Below, one piece after another: positions 26,820 through 36,183 of a DNA stretch of 64,000 nucleotides. Each line of letters begins with the position of its first letter. The first letter of the stretch is position 1. The position numbers and the translations under genes were made by a program. This DNA is from Croceicoccus sp. YJ47 (GTDB lineage Bacteria > Pseudomonadota > Alphaproteobacteria > Sphingomonadales > Sphingomonadaceae). The notes under the pieces were generated by a model, which saw only the letters and a list, made by a program, of their open reading frames with translations, did not search any database and was not told the origin of the DNA. The DNA lies in contig NZ_CP067087.1 in assembly GCF_016745095.1 (NCBI RefSeq), positions 2,902,501 through 2,966,500 on the forward strand, read 5' to 3'.

Positions 26820-28523
26820 TCAGTTCTTGCCCTTCAGCGCCTCGCCCAGGATGTCGCCGAGCGATGCACCCGAATCGGACGAGCCGTACTGGGCCACCGC
26901 TTCCTTCTCTTCGGCCAGCTGACGGGCCTTGATCGAGAAGTTGGGCTTCTTCGTGCGGTCGAAACCGGTGACCATTGCATCGACCTTCTGGCCGGTCTGG
27001 AAACGGTCGGGACGCTGCTCGTCGCGGTCGCGGCCAAGGTCCGAACGCTTCACGAAACCGGTCGCGCCGTCTTCGCCGACCTGCACTTCGAGACCGCCAT
27101 CGCGAACCTCGAGAACGGTGACGGTGACGACTTCGCCGCGGCGCAGGCCGTCGGTCGCGCCGCCGCCAACGGCCGGTGCGCCCTTTTCGAGCTGCTTCAT
27201 GCCGAGCGAGATGCGCTCCTTCTCGACGTCGATGTCGAGAACCACGGCTTCGACTTCCTCACCCTTGCGGTGCAGGGCGAGGGCGTCTTCACCCGAAATG
27301 CCCCACGCGATGTCGGACATGTGCACCATGCCGTCGACGTCGCCATCGAGGCCGATGAAGAGGCCGAATTCGGTCGCGTTCTTGACTTCGCCGGTGACGG
27401 TCGAGCCGATCGGGTGCTTCTCTGCGAAATCGTCCCAGGGGTTCGACTGCGCCTGCTTGAGGCCGAGCGAGATGCGGCGCTTTTCCGAATCGACTTCGAG
27501 CACCATGACTTCCACTTCCTGGCTCGTCGAAACGATCTTGCCGGGGTGGACGTTCTTCTTGGTCCAGCTCATCTCGGACACATGGACGAGGCCTTCGATG
27601 CCCGGTTCCAGTTCGACGAACGCACCATATTCGGTGATGTTCGTGACCGTGCCCGACATCTTCATGCCGACCGGATACTTGGCCGCGACACCGTCCCACG
27701 GATCGCTTTCAAGCTGCTTCATGCCGAGCGAGATACGCTGCGTTTCGGCATTGATGCGGATGATCTGCACGGTGACGGTGTCGCCGATGTTCACGATCTC
27801 GTTCGGGTGGTTGACCCGCTTGTAGCTCATGTCGGTGACGTGGAGCAGGCCGTCGATCCCGCCCAGATCCACGAACGCGCCGTAATCGGTGATGTTCTTC
27901 ACCACGCCGTCGATCACCTGACCCTCGGCCAGCTTCTCGATCAGCTCCTGACGCTGTTCGGCGCGGGTTTCTTCGAGGACGGCGCGGCGCGACACGACGA
28001 TATTGCCGCGGCGGCGATCCATCTTCAGCACTTGGAAAGGCTGCGGAATGCCCATCAGCGGGGCGATGTCGCGCACGGGGCGGATATCGACCTGCGAGCC
28101 GGGCAGGAACGCCACGGCGCCGTCGAGATCGACGGTGAAGCCGCCCTTGACGCGGCCGAAAATCTGACCCTCGACGCGCTTGCCTTCGCCGAATTCGCTT
28201 TCGAGGCGGTCCCATGCGGCTTCGCGGCGGGCGCGGTCGCGCGACAGCATCGCTTCGCCGTCGGCATTTTCCACCCGGTCGACATACACTTCGACTTCGT
28301 CACCGACGGACAGGCCGTGCGGCTGACCCTGCGGCGCGAATTCGGACAGGCGGATGCGGCCTTCGCTCTTCAGGCCGACGTCGATGATCGCCTTGTCATT
28401 CTCGATACCGGTGACGGTGCCCATGACGACGCGGCCTTCGAAGCCGCCATCGGCCTCATTACCAAGCGTTTCGTCGAGCATTGCCGCGAAATCGTCGCGG
28501 CTCGGATTTGCCGAAGTGGCCAT
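26820..28523 (-). CDS. rpsA: 30S ribosomal protein S1
   Basis: 567 residues from ATG 28523. Six S1 RNA-binding repeats are visible by their recurring G-x-V-x-x-I-x-x-Y-G-A-F-V-x-L and R-I-S-L-G-x-K-Q-x-x-x-x-P-W signatures. S1 helps unfold and position mRNA on the small subunit. The upstream cmk-rpsA order is conserved in Proteobacteria. Frames reading the other way across this gene are shadows. Confidence 0.97.
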   Translation of the reverse strand: MATSANPSRDDFAAMLDETLGNEADGGFEGRVVMGTVTGIENDKAIIDVGLKSEGRIRLSEFAPQGQPHGLSVGDEVEVYVDRVENADGEAMLSRDRARREAAWDRLESEFGEGKRVEGQIFGRVKGGFTVDLDGAVAFLPGSQVDIRPVRDIAPLMGIPQPFQVLKMDRRRGNIVVSRRAVLEETRAEQRQELIEKLAEGQVIDGVVKNITDYGAFVDLGGIDGLLHVTDMSYKRVNHPNEIVNIGDTVTVQIIRINAETQRISLGMKQLESDPWDGVAAKYPVGMKMSGTVTNITEYGAFVELEPGIEGLVHVSEMSWTKKNVHPGKIVSTSQEVEVMVLEVDSEKRRISLGLKQAQSNPWDDFAEKHPIGSTVTGEVKNATEFGLFIGLDGDVDGMVHMSDIAWGISGEDALALHRKGEEVEAVVLDIDVEKERISLGMKQLEKGAPAVGGGATDGLRRGEVVTVTVLEVRDGGLEVQVGEDGATGFVKRSDLGRDRDEQRPDRFQTGQKVDAMVTGFDRTKKPNFSIKARQLAEEKEAVAQYGSSDSGASLGDILGEALKGKN

Positions 28524-28854
28524 GTAGGTGAAATCCTGTTCAATCGATGTTTCCGGCCAGGCGGTTTTTCCGCCGGTCTTTTGGCCGAACTGCCCGCACG
28601 ACCGCATGCCGATACAGGCGTCCTTCGGGGTTTTTCACCGGTCGAAAGCGGACGAAATTGCGAAACACAAGCGGCGTGGCCCGACGAACGGGACAACACG
28701 AAGCCAAGCGATGCGCGCAAAGGATGCGCCTGTCGGTGCGTCCTGCCAGCCTTCGAACGGCGTTTTCAAAAACCCGTCGAACGGGCGCGCGCCTAAGTGA
28801 ATTTGCGGGGAATTGCAAGCGAAACCGCCGCGCGCGGCAACCTTTCGTCGTCGG
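28524..28854. other. Intergenic region between cmk and rpsA (rpsA leader)
   Basis: About 330 bases without a convincing gene; frames crossing it begin inside rpsA or cmk. On the minus strand an aggattt ribosome-binding site precedes the rpsA ATG. A small hairpin, ggcgg-ttttt-ccgcc at 28560-28574, sits in the leader and could be part of the autoregulatory rpsA 5' UTR. No clear promoter was picked out. Confidence 0.5.
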
Positions 28855-29484
28855 TCAGCCCTGCTCGCGGCGCCGCTTTTCAACCAGCGCGATGGCCGCG
28901 GCCAGCGATCTTACCGCATCGAGGTCGGAATTGTCGAGCACCATCGCATCCGCTGCCTCGACAAGAGGGGCCTCCGCCCGGTTCCGGTCGCGCGCGTCCC
29001 GCCGCACCAGATCGGCGTGGATCGCGTCCAGCGTGACATCCTCGCCGCGGCTCTGGCTTTCGCGGAAACGGCGCATGGCCCGCGCCTCGAGGCTGGCCGT
29101 GACGAACAGTTTTACCGGGGCGTCGGGCGCGATCACCGTGCCGATGTCGCGTCCGTCCAGCACCGCGCCGCCGGGCCGCGCGGCAAAGGCGCGTTGCCGC
29201 GCGAGCAACGCCGCCCGGACGCGCTTGTGCACCGACACCCGGCTCGCCAGCGCGCCGACCGCCTCTGTCCGAAGCATCGGTTCGGCGAGCAGGCTGTCCG
29301 GGAATTCACAGGCCCGCGCCGCGTCGAGCGGATCGTCCGGATCTCCGCCATTCAGCCGCACCTGTCGCCCGACCGCGCGATAAAGAAGGCCGGTGTCGAG
29401 ATGCGGCAGCTGGTAATGCCGGGCCAATCCCTTGGCGATGGTGCCCTTGCCCGATGCGGTCGGGCCGTCCACGGCGATGATCAT
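28855..29484 (-). CDS. cmk: Cytidylate kinase
   Basis: 209 residues from ATG 29484. The P-loop is [10 protein letters not shown], then [10 protein letters not shown] and D-G-R-D-I-G-T-V, with the R-R-x-R-D-R lid arginines. It phosphorylates CMP/dCMP. Overlaps the upstream membrane-protein gene by four bases (ATGA). Confidence 0.96.
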   Translation of the reverse strand: MIIAVDGPTASGKGTIAKGLARHYQLPHLDTGLLYRAVGRQVRLNGGDPDDPLDAARACEFPDSLLAEPMLRTEAVGALASRVSVHKRVRAALLARQRAFAARPGGAVLDGRDIGTVIAPDAPVKLFVTASLEARAMRRFRESQSRGEDVTLDAIHADLVRRDARDRNRAEAPLVEAADAMVLDNSDLDAVRSLAAAIALVEKRRREQG

Positions 29485-29735
29485 GGCACGCTCCTGCGGG
29501 CGGCGGCGGCCTTCACCAGGCCCCAGATGGCAACGCATGCCCATATGCCATCGAGCACGAGCGACGGCAGATTGGTGTTCACGGTGAGCGAGATCGCCAG
29601 CAAACCGGCGCCGAGCAGGTTCACGCTGTGGACGACGAACGGGTTGGGCGCCTCACCCGCGGTGAGATAGCCATAGGCCGACACGATGCACAGCATGCCG
29701 GCAAATCCCACGATATTGGCGGTACCGCTCGTCAC
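29481..29735 (-). CDS. Small CBU_0592-like membrane protein
   Basis: 84 residues from a GTG at 29735 that overlaps the aroA stop. Three hydrophobic helices (about 8-25, 35-55, 60-75) with the family's Y-G-Y-L and [11 protein letters not shown] motifs. No function is known. It is coupled on both sides, to aroA and cmk, by four-base overlaps, so it is produced with the shikimate and nucleotide enzymes. Confidence 0.75.
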   Translation of the reverse strand: MTSGTANIVGFAGMLCIVSAYGYLTAGEAPNPFVVHSVNLLGAGLLAISLTVNTNLPSLVLDGIWACVAIWGLVKAAAARRSVP

Positions 29736-31081
29736 CGCGCGGCCTCGTCGAGCAGGCGCTCGAACGCGGGAAAGCTGGTGGCGATGGGTGTCACATCGTC
29801 GATTTCGACTCCGTTCACGCTGCACAGCCCGGCGATGGCCATGCTCATGGCGATGCGATGGTCGAGATGGGTGGCGGCCTTCGCGCCATCGGGCGTGCCG
29901 GGGAGGGGGTCGCCGCCGCGCCCGTCGATGACCAGCCCGTCGGCGGTTTCCTCCACTTGCGCGCCCGCGAGCGTGAGCGCCGCCGCCATCGCGGAAAGCC
30001 GGTCCGATTCCTTGACCCGCAATTCTTCGAGCCCGCGTGTCACCGTGCGCCCACTTGCCATGGTCGCCGCCACAAACAGGACGGGAAACTCGTCGATCAT
30101 CGCCGGCGCGAGGGCGGGGTCCACCTCAACGCCCGAAAGCGCGGAATGCCGCACGCGCAGATCGGCCACAGGCTCGCCGCCGACCTCGCGGCGGTCCTGC
30201 TCCTCGATCGAGCCGCCCATGGCACGCAGCACGTCGAGAAGCGCGGCGCGGGTGGGGTTCAGCCCGACATTTTCGAGGATCAGGTCGGAGCCCGGCACAA
30301 GCAATGCGGCGACGACGAAAAACGCGGCGGAGGACGGATCGCCCGGCACGACGATATTGCGCGCCTGCAATTCGGAAGGACCGGCGATGGTGATGACCCG
30401 CGCGCCGTTCTCCTCACCGACGGAAAGATCGGCGCCGAACCCGCGCAGCATCCGTTCCGAATGATCGCGGGTCGCGACCGGCTCGACCACGCTGGTTTCC
30501 CCCGCGATATTCAGCCCGGCCAGAAGCACTGCGCTCTTCACCTGCGCCGAGGCGACGGGCAGTTCGTAGCGGATCGGCACGCCGGGATGCGCACCCCGCA
30601 TGGTGAGCGGAAGGCGCCCGCCGGGACTGGCTGTAAATTCCGCCCCGATGCGCGAAAGCGGTTCGATCACCCGGCCCATCGGCCGTTTCGACAGGCTGGC
30701 GTCGCCGGTGAAGGTGGCGGTTATCCCATGGCTCGCGATGAGCCCCATCAGCAGCCGCGTCGAGGTACCCGAATTGCCCATCTCCAGCGCGGTTTCGGGT
30801 TGCAGCAGTCCGCCGCTTCCCACCCCGTCGACATGCCAGATGCCATCGTCATCGCGCACGACCGTCGCGCCCATCGCCCGCATGGCGGCCGCCGTGGCAA
30901 GCACGTCCTCGCCTTCGAGCAGGCCGGAGATCGTGCTGTGCCCAACGGCCAGCGATGACAGCATGACGGCACGGTGGCTGATCGATTTGTCGCCGGGCAC
31001 GCGCATGCGGCCGGTCAATGCGCCCGGCTTGCGAAAACGGCGGGGACGCAGGCGATCTGCGTCGGGATCGGGTGCGGTCAT
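29732..31081 (-). CDS. aroA: 3-phosphoshikimate 1-carboxyvinyltransferase (EPSP synthase)
   Basis: 449 residues from ATG 31081; an ATG at 31105 is an alternative. Motifs: P-G-D-K-S-I-S-H-R-A, L-E-G-E-D-V-L, G-N-S-G-T-S-T-R-L, R-P-M-G-R-V, D-H-S-E-R-M-L-R-G-F-G and D-H-R-I-A-M-S. The overall pattern is that of class II (CP4-like) enzymes, but the residue that is Ala in CP4's N-A-A-T is Gly here. It makes EPSP for chorismate, upstream of the trp genes in this window. Confidence 0.95.
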   Translation of the reverse strand: MTAPDPDADRLRPRRFRKPGALTGRMRVPGDKSISHRAVMLSSLAVGHSTISGLLEGEDVLATAAAMRAMGATVVRDDDGIWHVDGVGSGGLLQPETALEMGNSGTSTRLLMGLIASHGITATFTGDASLSKRPMGRVIEPLSRIGAEFTASPGGRLPLTMRGAHPGVPIRYELPVASAQVKSAVLLAGLNIAGETSVVEPVATRDHSERMLRGFGADLSVGEENGARVITIAGPSELQARNIVVPGDPSSAAFFVVAALLVPGSDLILENVGLNPTRAALLDVLRAMGGSIEEQDRREVGGEPVADLRVRHSALSGVEVDPALAPAMIDEFPVLFVAATMASGRTVTRGLEELRVKESDRLSAMAAALTLAGAQVEETADGLVIDGRGGDPLPGTPDGAKAATHLDHRIAMSMAIAGLCSVNGVEIDDVTPIATSFPAFERLLDEAAR

Positions 31082-31261
31082 CGTGCGGGGTCCGGGTGTG
31101 GTCATTGCGGCGGGCTTTTGACAGGGGGATCGGCCTATGGCAAGGCGCGCGCTCTTCGCAGGGACGGACATGCGGTTGAAGCCCGCCCCTCGCGCGCCCA
31201 TTTAATATTGCAGCCAGATATGCCGGCCCCGTTTTGCCGGCATCGCCAGACGAGGAATTTC

Positions 31262-31588
31262 ATGGTCAAGCCCGAATGGGGTGCAAAGCACACCTGCCCG
31301 AAATGCGGAACCCGCTTCTACGATCTCGGCAAGGACGACCCGGTCCACTGCATCGAGTGCGGGAACGAGTGGACGCCCGAACCCGTGCTGAAAAGCAAGC
31401 AGCCCATCCCCTTCGAGGAAACGAAGGACAAGAAGAAGGAAGACGATTCCGATCTGGGCGATGACGATCTGGACAATGATCTGGACGTGGACGACGACGA
31501 CGACTCGCCGGACAACGACGTGGATCTTGGCGGTGACGACGATCTCGGTGTCGCCAATGTGAAGGACGACGACGAAGAGGACAGCTGA
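31262..31588 (+). CDS. TIGR02300 / FYDLN acid family protein
   Basis: 108 residues from ATG 31262. An N-terminal zinc ribbon (C-P-K-C, then C-I-E-C) encloses the family's F-Y-D-L motif; the C-terminal half is an extremely acidic Asp/Glu tail. The family is nearly restricted to Alphaproteobacteria and has no established role. The same frame is open upstream but lies antisense to aroA. Confidence 0.9.
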   Translation: MVKPEWGAKHTCPKCGTRFYDLGKDDPVHCIECGNEWTPEPVLKSKQPIPFEETKDKKKEDDSDLGDDDLDNDLDVDDDDDSPDNDVDLGGDDDLGVANVKDDDEEDS

Positions 31589-31803
31589 TCCTCGATGGCG
31601 CGCGAACCGGGGACGATCCCCGGCCTTCGCGCGCCCTTCCGGCCGGCCATTGGGCGACAGGGGCGGATGAATGGGGTGAGGTCGGGAATTTGCAATTTTT
31701 CCGCTTGCCAGCATCGAAACCTCTCCCTAAAGAGCCGGCTCCCCGACGCGATGACGTCGGCGAAACGAAGGCCGCGGCCCATCGCCGCCTTCGGGAAAAT
31801 GAC

Positions 31804-31883
<80 letters not shown>

Positions 31884-31906
31884 CAAACACCTCTAATCAG
31901 ACGATT

Positions 31907-32257
31907 TTATGGCGTTCGCGCCGCTTCTAGCGGCTGCGGCTCTGCGGTAACCGCGCGGTAAAAGGCTCCGGGGCAGACGTGCTGGATGTCGTCGATGATG
32001 GCTTCGGTCGCTTCGAGCGCAAGCCCGAGATCTGCCGGATCCGGAATCGCATAGATATCGCTGATTGCGTGTTTCGCGTGGCCAAGCATCAATTCTCCCT
32101 GACGCCAGTTCGCTTCGCCGATCCGTTTGCGAGCAAGCGTGGCCATCGATCGGCGAATCAGTTTCATCCCGCCTTCACGTTCTCGAGGCAGATCGAGCTC
32201 GGCCGCCATCGCCTCCCATGCTTTCCGCACGCTGTTGACCGTGATCCATGGTCCCCT
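31907..32257 (-). pseudogene. Tyrosine-recombinase integrase, C-terminal fragment
   Basis: About 115 C-terminal residues remain. They include the R-R-S-M-A-T-L-A-R-K-R, the L-G-H-A-K box and the catalytic Tyr in S-D-I-Y-A-I-P-D-P. This pattern matches sphingomonad phage integrases that target tRNA genes. Upstream of about 32257 the reading becomes the antisense of a tail gene, so the N-terminal catalytic Arg region is gone. The gene lies directly next to attL, as an integrase should. Confidence 0.85.
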
Positions 32258-32913
32258 ATGCGCGTCGAGCAACGGCACGAGGAACGGCAATACAACCTCG
32301 TCGCCGACCGCGATCAGGCGGCGCAGCTTGCCGCTTACGATCTGGTCGACGCGCGCGAGTTGGCGCCGGTGGAAATCACGCTCGGCCCGCAATGGCGCAT
32401 GGTGAAGCCGGGGGAATGCTATCACCTCGACCTGCCGTCGCTGGACCTCGACAGCGACGCCATCGTGCTGGCACGCGATTTCGATCCGGGGTCGATGATG
32501 GTGAAGCTGACATTGGTGAGCGAAGACCCGGCCAAGCATGCCTTTGCGCTGGGTCAGACCGGCACCGCGCCGCCGACGCCCGCGCTGGGCGATCCGCAGG
32601 AACGGGACGAGACGCACGCGGCGCTCACGGGCATCGGGGTCTACCCGGTCGCCACGAGGCCGCGATGCTGGCGCTCGATGCGCGGCGGGGCGACATCGCG
32701 GCGCGGTCCGATGTGAACAAGAACTTCGTCCACAACGGCGGGACGAGCGGCACGCTGGCCGATTGGGGACCGCTGCTGACCCCCGACGAGGTTGCCAGCG
32801 CCACCTATGCCGCGAGCGCAGGAAGCGCGACCACGGCGGGAAGCGTGGGCGCTTATTCGGAAGCCGACATCGTCGCATTGCAGGATCGCATCGCCGCGCT
32901 CGAAGCGCAGTAA
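32257..32913 (+). pseudogene. Phage tail-tip protein, 5'-truncated and frameshifted
   Basis: Reads as the C-terminal part of a large host-contact tail protein (V-E-Q-R-H-E-E-R-Q-Y, then V-E-I-T-L-G-P-Q-W-R and F-D-P-G-S-M-M-V-K-L-T-L). It has no start. At about 32656 the frame breaks: restoring one g after acg joins Y-P-V-A-T to E-A-A-M-L-A-L-D-A-R-R-G-D-I-A and the rest of the tail domain. Both defects indicate decay of the prophage. Confidence 0.75.
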
Positions 32914-32925
32914 CGGAGTCACCAC

Positions 32926-33321
32926 ATGGCCCTGTTTCCCACCGTCGCCGCGCCCCTTGTGGCGTGGCGGGCGACCCCGCTTGTCGAACAGATCATCGTC
33001 GAGGGGTTCGATCTTTCCAGCGCGACGTTCCGCCTTGAGGTGCGCGACAGGCGCGATGGCGGGCAATTGCGTGCCGGGCTCAACAATGCGAGCAACGGTA
33101 ACGAGGGGATCGAGGTCACCGGGGTCGAGACGATCGACGGTATGCCGGTCACGTTCATCGAGCTGCGCATCGACCAGGCCACGATCGACGCAATGCCACC
33201 CGCGCCCGAGGCCGGCGAGGACGTCGCGCTGGTGTGGGGCATGTTCATCCTGACCGTCGGCGGGTCCAAGTTCATGGCCTTCGACGGGCCGTTCATCCTG
33301 AAAGCGAGTGCAATATCATGA
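32926..33321 (+). CDS. Phage structural protein of unknown function
   Basis: 131 residues, acidic, beta-rich by appearance, with no signal peptide or membrane helix. It sits between the tail-tip remnant and the SGNH tail protein and overlaps the latter's start by four bases (ATGA). By position it is likely a minor tail or fibre-associated protein; I recognise no domain. Confidence 0.65.
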   Translation: MALFPTVAAPLVAWRATPLVEQIIVEGFDLSSATFRLEVRDRRDGGQLRAGLNNASNGNEGIEVTGVETIDGMPVTFIELRIDQATIDAMPPAPEAGEDVALVWGMFILTVGGSKFMAFDGPFILKASAIS

Positions 33322-35243
33322 CCATTCGAGTGAGCGTTGGCGATAATACCCGCGCGGCGGCGCTGTTCCTGCAGCTTGCGCAGGAGGCGGCCACCGGATC
33401 GAGCGCGTCGCAGCAGGCCGCGGCCGAACAGGTGACGATCGCGGTGCAACAGGCGGAACGCGCCGAGGATGAAGCCGACCGGGCGGGCATGGAGGCCGAC
33501 CGGTCGACGAATGCGGCCATGGAGGTGGTCGCACCGATCAAGGCCAGCCTTTCGACACCGCAGGCAGGGGAAGCGGGGGTCGCCACGCTCGCCGCCGGCA
33601 CGCGCAGTTTCGACGATAAGCTGGTGGCCGACGCGTCGATCGCCGGGCCGGGCCGGATCACCGGCTTCGACACATGGTGCTTCGTCGAGGGCGGGCGGAT
33701 CGAGTTCGTGCTCTATCGCGACAATGGCAATGGCACGTTTTCCGAAGTCGGCCGACGCACCGAGGCCACCACCGGCGAGGGCGCGGCGTGCAGCATCGTG
33801 TTCGACGTTCCGCTCGAGTTCGGCGATTACCCGGTTCGCACGGCCTATCGCCAGATCGACCCGAACGCGCTTTCGGCCATCGAGGAGCCGGGCAATTTCA
33901 AGATCGCGGGACCGAACGATTTCCCCGCCGCCTTCGCCAATGCCGACACGGCCGCCTCGCCGGTGCGGGCGATGGTGCAGACGCGATACGAGCAGGACGT
34001 GCAGACCGTAACCGCGCCGGCGGTGGCGGGGCTGTCGGATCGCGTCGATGCGATCGAAACGGCCCTCAAACCCGATCCGCTCGCCGTGCCCGACCAGACC
34101 CCGATCCAGACCCGCCGCCTGCGCCGCGGTGCTTTCGATGGCGGTCCGCGCCAGTTCGCCGCGGTCGATCCGATCGGCTTCTCGACGTCGGCTGTGGGGG
34201 AGAATACCTTCACGCTGACCGGGCAGGGCGTAAACGTGTACGAACGCGACAGCGCGATGATCCGCTTTATCGGTGGGCGCTGGATCCTCGGCCAGTCCTA
34301 TCCCGGCGGGCTGTTCCGCTACAACCGCAGCTTCTCCTTCCCGGTGACGGGCGAGATGGTGATGAACCAGGGGCGCAATCCCATCGTCGAGGTCGTCGTG
34401 ACCGGCGATGCGCTGGAGTTCCGGACGCAGGGTTTCGATCAACCGATGCTGGTCGCGATCGACGGGGAGTTCACGAGCTTTGCCGGCTATACCACCCCGG
34501 CGACGAACGCGCTGCAATGGGTGAGGCTGGACTTTCCGCAGGCCTTGATCGGCAAGCGGGTGCGTCTGCTCTTCCCGCCCGATACCGCGGTGGGGGCATT
34601 CCGCGTGCGGGGCACCCTGTCCGATCCGACGCCCGCCTATGATCTGAGCGCCGGCTTCATGGGCGACAGCCTTACCGAGGGCAGCAATTCGACCGAACCG
34701 CATCGCGATTCCTGGGGCAGCATTGCCGCGGCGCGGCTTGGCATCAAGAACTACGTGCTCGGCGGGATCGGCGGCACCGGATATGTCCGCCGGCAGGGCG
34801 ACAGGCCCAATTTCCTCGAGCGCGTCGAAGATATTCTGACCATGGTCGACGGAGGCCCGCCCGACGCGGCGATCATCGCGGGCGGCATCAACGATTACTA
34901 TGACACGCCGGAGCAGAAGGCCGCGTTCGAGGCCAATGCGCTGGCGCTGTTTCAGCAGCTGCGCGCCGGGGCGCCCGACATGCGCATCGTGGTGGTCGGC
35001 CCGCTGGCGGCAAAGACCGGATATGACGACGCGATGCGGGGCAAGCGCGATGCGCTGTTCGCCGCGCGCGCCCAGGTCGAGAACGTGGATACGGTCGACA
35101 TCGAGGATATCTTCGAGATCCCCGAATGGCCGACCTGGTTCGGTCTCGCGCCCAATGGAACGGTCGACGATACCCACACGCTCGATCCCGGCCATGCGTG
35201 GATGGGCGAGGTCATCCCGCAGCGGATCAAGCCGCTGTGGTGA
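33318..35243 (+). CDS. Tail fibre/spike protein with C-terminal SGNH hydrolase domain
   Basis: 641 residues from ATG 33318. An Ala/Gln/Glu-rich helical N-terminus (typical particle-anchoring stalk) leads to beta-rich central domains, then an SGNH hydrolase. Its block I is G-D-S-L-T-E-G near residue 449, the Gly block precedes G-G-I-N-D near 522, and the D-x-x-H block D-P-G-H lies near 624. The putative catalytic triad is complete. Such domains on phage tails deacetylate or de-esterify surface polysaccharide. The gene is intact although its phage is not. Confidence 0.8.
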   Translation: MTIRVSVGDNTRAAALFLQLAQEAATGSSASQQAAAEQVTIAVQQAERAEDEADRAGMEADRSTNAAMEVVAPIKASLSTPQAGEAGVATLAAGTRSFDDKLVADASIAGPGRITGFDTWCFVEGGRIEFVLYRDNGNGTFSEVGRRTEATTGEGAACSIVFDVPLEFGDYPVRTAYRQIDPNALSAIEEPGNFKIAGPNDFPAAFANADTAASPVRAMVQTRYEQDVQTVTAPAVAGLSDRVDAIETALKPDPLAVPDQTPIQTRRLRRGAFDGGPRQFAAVDPIGFSTSAVGENTFTLTGQGVNVYERDSAMIRFIGGRWILGQSYPGGLFRYNRSFSFPVTGEMVMNQGRNPIVEVVVTGDALEFRTQGFDQPMLVAIDGEFTSFAGYTTPATNALQWVRLDFPQALIGKRVRLLFPPDTAVGAFRVRGTLSDPTPAYDLSAGFMGDSLTEGSNSTEPHRDSWGSIAAARLGIKNYVLGGIGGTGYVRRQGDRPNFLERVEDILTMVDGGPPDAAIIAGGINDYYDTPEQKAAFEANALALFQQLRAGAPDMRIVVVGPLAAKTGYDDAMRGKRDALFAARAQVENVDTVDIEDIFEIPEWPTWFGLAPNGTVDDTHTLDPGHAWMGEVIPQRIKPLW

Positions 35244-35647
35244 CGGCGGCTTTTGGCGCGGCGAGCTTCATCGTTGGCACGCTCATCTTCCTGTTTCGCG
35301 CGCTGGCCTGCACGCTCTCGCTCATCGCGCTGGTCGACTGGTGGCGCTCGCGCGACGGGGCGGAGATCCCGCCCTACAATCGCCGGCGCAACGAGCTGGC
35401 CTGGAACTGGGCGTGTGCGGGCATGGCGATCGGCGGGGTGTCGTTCATCGCGCTCGACTTCAACTACCGGCCATCGGGCAGCAGCGGCGTTGCCGACCTT
35501 TTCGTGGCGATGGTGTGGTGGTGCTGGGCCAATGCGATCACGGTGCGCTTTGGCAGCAGGGTCGAGCGGCCGCGCTATCTCTATCTCGCCACGACGATCT
35601 TCATCGTCGGCGGGTTCGCCTATGCGGCGATTACGGGGGCAGGATGA
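35240..35647 (+). CDS. Four-helix phage membrane protein, possible holin
   Basis: 135 residues from a GTG at 35240 overlapping the tail gene's stop (GTGA). Four hydrophobic segments: about 5-30, 55-73, 85-105 and 112-132. It is followed by another membrane protein, an endolysin and a spanin pair, so it is likely part of the lysis module (holin or antiholin), but no holin family is recognised. Confidence 0.65.
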   Translation: MTAAFGAASFIVGTLIFLFRALACTLSLIALVDWWRSRDGAEIPPYNRRRNELAWNWACAGMAIGGVSFIALDFNYRPSGSSGVADLFVAMVWWCWANAITVRFGSRVERPRYLYLATTIFIVGGFAYAAITGAG

Positions 35648-36120
35648 TCGCGGCGGGCTCGGTTGCGTCGAGCAGCGCCAAATATGCGCTTACCGCAGCG
35701 GGCGTCGCCGTGGCGGACTGGACCATCGGCGGGGTCGACCTGGTCGTCGCGGGTGGCATCGTCATCGGCCTGATCGCCGGCGCGGTCGGCAAGTCGGCGC
35801 GCCATGTCGAGCACGAGGCCGGATGGAGCGCGATCAAGAAGGATCTGCTCGTCTCGATGATGAGCGGCATGGCGAACTTCATCATCGCGGCCATCGTGGT
35901 GGCGGGCGGGACGATGATCGTGCCCGGCTTTCCGTTCTATGCCGCGATGGGGGTGGGCCTGTTCTTTGGCTACAAGGGGCAGGACGGCATGCGCTGGTTC
36001 AATGCCAAGTTCTTCAACGACCCGCCCGCCGATCCGCCCCGCTATGCCGGGCCGCCCAGCGCCGACACGCCGATCGCGATGACCCGGCTTGCCGAGAAGA
36101 TCGACGAGCCGGAGCGCTGA
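35644..36120 (+). CDS. Phage membrane protein, possible holin
   Basis: 158 residues, overlapping the previous gene by four bases. It has Gly/Ala/Val-rich helices at about 30-48, 76-95 and 97-115, with a cytoplasmic Lys/His loop and a proline-rich tail. Two adjacent small membrane proteins before an endolysin suggest a holin/antiholin pair; the assignment is positional. A terminator hairpin follows. Confidence 0.6.
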   Translation: MIAAGSVASSSAKYALTAAGVAVADWTIGGVDLVVAGGIVIGLIAGAVGKSARHVEHEAGWSAIKKDLLVSMMSGMANFIIAAIVVAGGTMIVPGFPFYAAMGVGLFFGYKGQDGMRWFNAKFFNDPPADPPRYAGPPSADTPIAMTRLAEKIDEPER

Positions 36121-36145
36121 TCGCCAACCCGCCACTGCAGTTCCC

Positions 36146-36169
36146 CGCCCGCCTTGCGCGGGCTTTTTT
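36146..36169 (+). terminator. Rho-independent terminator between holin-like and endolysin genes
   Basis: gcccgc-cttg-cgcgggc followed by six T. It splits the late operon, so endolysin expression may rely on read-through or its own promoter. Confidence 0.75.
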
Positions 36170-36183
36170 GTGAGACGAACCCC

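Noticed and set aside
32919-35195. 758-residue minus-strand frame
   Set aside because: Antisense to the SGNH tail protein; no start context or domain.
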